Assembly: GCF_051401765.1 (NCBI RefSeq) | Contig: NW_027480570.1 | Span: forward strand, 620,001-684,000 | Reading direction: 5' to 3' | DNA: 64,000 nucleotides | Origin: Calliopsis andreniformis | Lineage: Eukaryota > Arthropoda > Insecta > Hymenoptera > Andrenidae | In this document: positions 62,831-64,000 of the stretch, in pieces | Position numbering within the stretch: position 1 is the stretch's first letter | How the letters are laid out: each line of letters begins with the position of its first letter | Translations under genes and position numbers: made by a program | The notes under the pieces: generated by a model | Told to the model about the DNA's origin: nothing | The model's input: only the letters and a program-made list of their open reading frames with translations | The model's database searches: none

Positions 62831-63172
62831 GGTTTGAGTATAGAATCCTGAGAATTCAGGATATTCTATTGAGCATTGAGAATATAGGATTGATGGTTGA
62901 GGACTGAGGATTGAGGATTGAGAATTCAGGATTCAGGATCGAGGATTGAAGATTGAGGATTGGGTATTGAGGATTGAAGAATGAGGATTGAGGATTGAGG
63001 ATTGAGGATTGAGGATTGAGGATTGAAGATTGAGGATTGGGTATTGAGGATTGAGGACTGAAGATTGAGTATTGAGGTTTGAAGATTGAGGATTGAGGAT
63101 TGAGGATTGAGGACTGAAGATTGAGTATTGAAGATTGAGGATTGAGGATTGAGGATTGAGGATTGAGGATTC
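62830..63172 (+). repeat. Hairpin cassette block matching about 8,790-9,139
   Basis: Offset 54,040 at the node and 54,033 at the following CAGTGTTGGACAATG, so one heptamer shorter. GAGTGTTGGGTATT of 9,000 is replaced by GAGGATTGGGTATT at about 63,035. Confidence 0.75.
62841..62868. repeat. Hairpin node 20 (G-type)
   Basis: Last node; corresponds to node 3 at offset 54,040. Confidence 0.88.
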
Positions 63173-64000
63173 AGTGTTGGACAATGAGGATTGATGGTTG
63201 AAGATTGAGGGTTGGGGATTGAGGATTGAGGAATGAGTATTGAAGATTGAGGATTGATGATTGAGGATTGAGCATTGAGGATTGAAGATTGAGGATTGGG
63301 TATTGAGGATTGAAGAATTAGGATTTAGAATTGAGGATTGGGGATAGAGGATTGAGGGTTGAAGATTGAGGATTGGGTATTGAGGATTGAAGAATGAGGA
63401 TTGAGGATTGAAGATTGAGGATTGGGTATTGAGGATTGAAGAATGAGGATTGAGGATTGAGGCTTGAGGATTGAGGACTGAGGATTGAAGATTGAGGATT
63501 GGGTATTGAGGATTGAAGAATGAGGATTGAGGATTGAGGATTGAGGGTTGCGGATTGAAGATTGAGTATTGAGGATTGAAGATTGAGGATTGAGGATTGC
63601 GGATTGAGTATTGAGGATTGAAGATTGAGTATTGAGGATTGAAGATTGAGGATTGAGTATTGAGGATTGAAGATTGAATATTGAGGACTGAGGATTGAGG
63701 GTTGTGGATTGAGGACGAGGACTGAGGGTTGAATATTGATGTTTGATGTCAGAGGATTAAGGATTGAGGATTGAGAATTGAGGATTGAAGATTGAGGATT
63801 GAAGATTGAGGAATGGGTATTGAGGATTGAAGAATGAGGATTGAGGATTGAGGATTGAGGATTGAGGATTGAGGATTGCATATTGAGTATTGAGGATTGA
63901 AGATTGAGGATTCAGGATTGAGGATTGAGGATTGAGGATTGAGGATTGAGGATTGTGGATTGAAGATTGGGTATTGAGGATTGAAGATTGAGGATTGGGG
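63172..64000 (+). repeat. Window-end block matching 21,325-22,155
   Basis: Continues as the partner of 21,325-22,155 to the last base. The array therefore extends beyond the window. Private change: GGGTTGCGGATT at about 63,545. Confidence 0.78.

Larger units (their letters stand above)
1..64000 (+). repeat. Heptanucleotide satellite array, consensus GAGGATT
   Basis: Every stretch reads as tandem copies of GAGGATT with mostly single-base variants: GAAGATT, GAGTATT, GAGAATT, GATGATT, GAATATT, GGGTATT, GAGCATT, GAGGACT, GAGGTTT, GAGGGTT and GGGGATT. Orientation never flips, apart from one half-inverted heptamer inside the hairpin nodes. C is very rare on the + strand. No unique sequence, gene, RNA gene, promoter or terminator could be found, and the repeat continues through position 1 and position 64000. 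Known context: tens-of-kb arrays of a short unit with nested higher-order periods are typical of eukaryotic satellites. Short heptamer arrays also exist in bacteria, so host assignment stays open. Confidence 0.97.

Noticed and set aside
1..64000. CRISPR array
   Set aside because: There are no unique spacers between conserved repeats; both repeat and intervening sequence are the same heptamer, and no cas gene is present.

Overview
The whole 64 kb window is one continuous tandem array of a 7-bp repeat, consensus GAGGATT on the + strand (AATCCTC on the - strand). It contains no recognisable protein gene, RNA gene, transposon, CRISPR array or unique flanking DNA, and the array runs off both ends. 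All units point the same way, so the + strand is G/A/T-rich and almost free of C over its full length. Apparent reading frames, all on the - strand, are by-products: 7 bp read in triplets gives a 21-bp, 7-codon cycle (SSILNPQ) with no stop codon in any of the three - frames, while the + strand meets TGA constantly.

The organism cannot be named from this sequence. A tens-of-kb array with higher-order structure is most typical of eukaryotic satellite DNA (pericentromeric, subtelomeric, sex-chromosome or B-chromosome heterochromatin). Bacteria such as cyanobacteria and Bacteroidota also carry heptanucleotide tandem repeats, but as far as is generally known these are short. A giant bacterial or extrachromosomal array cannot be excluded from the window alone.

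The array is hierarchical. (1) Heptamers of the form ATTGA+NN: the ATTGA core is strongly conserved and the two following bases carry most of the variation. (2) A recurrent six-heptamer, 42-bp compound module separated by runs of pure consensus. (3) Rare landmark motifs that behave as fixed bookmarks: 20 copies of a hairpin node built on a locally inverted heptamer, 25 copies of CAGTGTTGGACAATG and 15 copies of a G(A/T)TCTAGG node. (4) Kilobase cassettes anchored on these nodes. (5) A 6,470-bp higher-order unit, tandem from about 22.5 kb to 37.7 kb. (6) Segmental duplications, the largest being 1-11,590 copied at 31,267-42,870 with only a 14-bp insertion and a few substitutions seen.

Region by region: 1-11.6 kb is segment alpha; 11.6-22.5 kb is a mosaic of shorter duplicated blocks; 22.5-37.7 kb is the 6,470-bp tandem; 31.3-42.9 kb is segment gamma (= alpha); 42.85-57.7 kb holds a triplicated block (42.85, 50.2 and 55.9 kb) interleaved with copies of 10.1-12.3 kb and 14.7-16.5 kb; 57.7-64 kb is stitched from pieces seen earlier (0.9-4.2, 17-18.9, 20-21, 8.8-9.1 and 21.3-22.2 kb). 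Many breakpoints fall in consensus-rich runs, as expected for unequal exchange or gene conversion. No genes act together here; the interest is in repeat architecture and its homogenisation.
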